Program-made: the position numbers and the translations under genes
Origin: Klebsiella pneumoniae
GTDB lineage: Bacteria; Verrucomicrobiota; Verrucomicrobiia; Limisphaerales; SXTU01
DNA: 36,696 bases
NCBI GenBank assembly: GCA_943330855.2
Contig: CALQJI020000051.1
Span: 1-36,696 of the forward strand
Direction: 5' to 3'
The notes under the pieces: generated by a model
Database searches by the model: none
Told to the model about the DNA's origin: nothing
What the model saw: the letters and a program-made list of their open reading frames with translations, nothing else
Shown: positions 36,273 through 36,696 of the stretch, piece by piece
How the letters are laid out: each line of letters starts with the position of its first letter
How positions within the stretch are numbered: position 1 is the first letter of the stretch

Positions 36273-36696
36273 TCAATACACCAGCACCAGCACGGTGGCC
36301 TGCTCCACGGCCTTCACCACGTCTTCGAACTTGCGCTCCTTCGTGTGGGCTTCCTTCAGCTTGGCGGCGACTTCGGGGACGGATTCGCGGAAGCTCAGGA
36401 GGTAGCTGCTTTTCACGGCGTAGTTCACGTTCTCGGCCAGCGCGCCGCTCGTGGCCAGGGCGGCCCGCTGGCTCAACTTCGCCACCACCACGCCGATGAC
36501 GTTGCCCCGCTCGTCCACCAGCGCGCCGCCGGAGTTGCCGGGTGGATGGGCGCGCTGATTTGGAAATGCCGCGCGTCATCCTGCGCCCCGGCGCGGCTGG
36601 CAATCTTGTATGTTGCTTTCCATCTTCCTTGTTTGGCGTCAGCCAAACAGAAAGATGGAGCCGTCCTCCCCCCTGCAGGGGGGAGGACGGCGGCGC
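36273..36696 (-). CDS. Trypsin-like serine protease, C-terminal part (5' end outside window)
   Basis: Reads from the window edge to TGA at 36273, about 140 residues. The catalytic-serine segment HPGNSGGALVDERGNVIGVVVAKL is intact at about 36480-36550, after FQISAPI, as in S1C peptidases. His and Asp of the triad would lie beyond the window. The C-terminus NVNYAVKSSYLLSF…ERKFEDVVKAVEQATVLVLVY has no PDZ domain, so this differs from the HtrA-like protein at 21276. The frame also runs without a stop through two palindromes (36620-36658 and 36660-36691), translated as LPPAGGRTAPSFCLADAKQG. These lie about 25-50 residues before the catalytic serine. Confidence 0.88.
36620..36658. repeat. Imperfect palindrome inside protease coding sequence
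   Basis: CCATCTT…TGTTTGGC pairs with GCCAAACA…AAGATGG around a 4-nt centre. It is translated in frame on the minus strand within the protease. Confidence 0.88.
36660..36691. repeat. Perfect 32-bp palindrome at window edge
   Basis: GCCGTCCTCCCCCC, the centre TGCA, and the exact complement of the arm. It lies 5 nt from the window end and adjoins the previous palindrome, so the two probably belong to one inserted element. Confidence 0.92.

Noticed and set aside
35008..36405. 465-aa open frame on the plus strand opposite mrp
   Set aside because: Antisense to the clear Mrp ATPase; the translation is Asp/Glu/Val/His-biased and has no recognisable segment.

Overview
The window looks like chromosomal DNA of a high-GC Verrucomicrobium of the Limisphaerales/Pedosphaera type. 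This is inferred from gene content, not from a marker gene. The evidence is two large secreted PSCyt1-DUF1549-DUF1553 proteins with a CxxCH haem motif, a Tat-exported DUF1501 partner, short G-type pseudopilins, a GldA/GldF/GldG-DUF4340 block, a FloA/NfeD pair and REP-like palindromes scattered between and inside genes. No rRNA, tRNA, CRISPR, transposase or prophage structural gene was recognised.

Layout. 1-820: two tandem pseudopilins separated by a strong intrinsic terminator. 929-3280: ABC-2 exporter operon (ATPase, permease, TPR protein). 3361-5362: proC and an AI-2E family permease. 5519-6247 (minus): unknown protein. 6474-7859: RlmI-like rRNA methyltransferase. 8150-10689: two translationally coupled paralogous membrane-anchored proteins of unknown function. 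10815-11924: VOC protein and HAD phosphatase. 11945-12373 (minus): four-TM PF04020-type membrane protein. 12722-15013: NfeD, FloA and a proline-rich membrane-anchored protein. 15263-16204 (minus): ruvC and a small Ser-rich membrane protein. 16324-22661: cytochrome-like DUF1549/DUF1553 protein, DUF1501 protein and an HtrA-like PDZ protease. 22658-31410: Gld-like ABC module (ATPase, permease, GldG-like, DUF4340) followed by an AsmA-like protein. 31611-34310: second DUF1549/DUF1553 protein. 34433-34935: PemK/MazF toxin with a broken antitoxin region. 35014-36066 (minus): Mrp/ApbC ATPase. 36273-36696 (minus): C-terminal part of a trypsin-like protease running off the window.

The most unusual content is the repeat load. 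A ~141-nt palindromic element occurs in three copies with a conserved loop, one nested inside another palindrome and bounded by 12-bp direct repeats. A second superfamily of ~24-nt hairpin half-sites keeps a GGAGCGC head and a GCAG-like tail while its inner stem changes in a compensatory way. It occurs at least eleven times, usually as head-to-head pairs. Different palindromes and heptad repeats also sit in frame inside coding genes: the AsmA-like protein, both DUF1549/DUF1553 proteins (at the same loop in each) and the terminal protease near its catalytic serine. A third hairpin family, again with compensatory change, flanks the toxin module as an inverted pair. This points to active or recent spread of non-autonomous palindromic elements that tolerate, or select for, in-frame insertion in surface loops.
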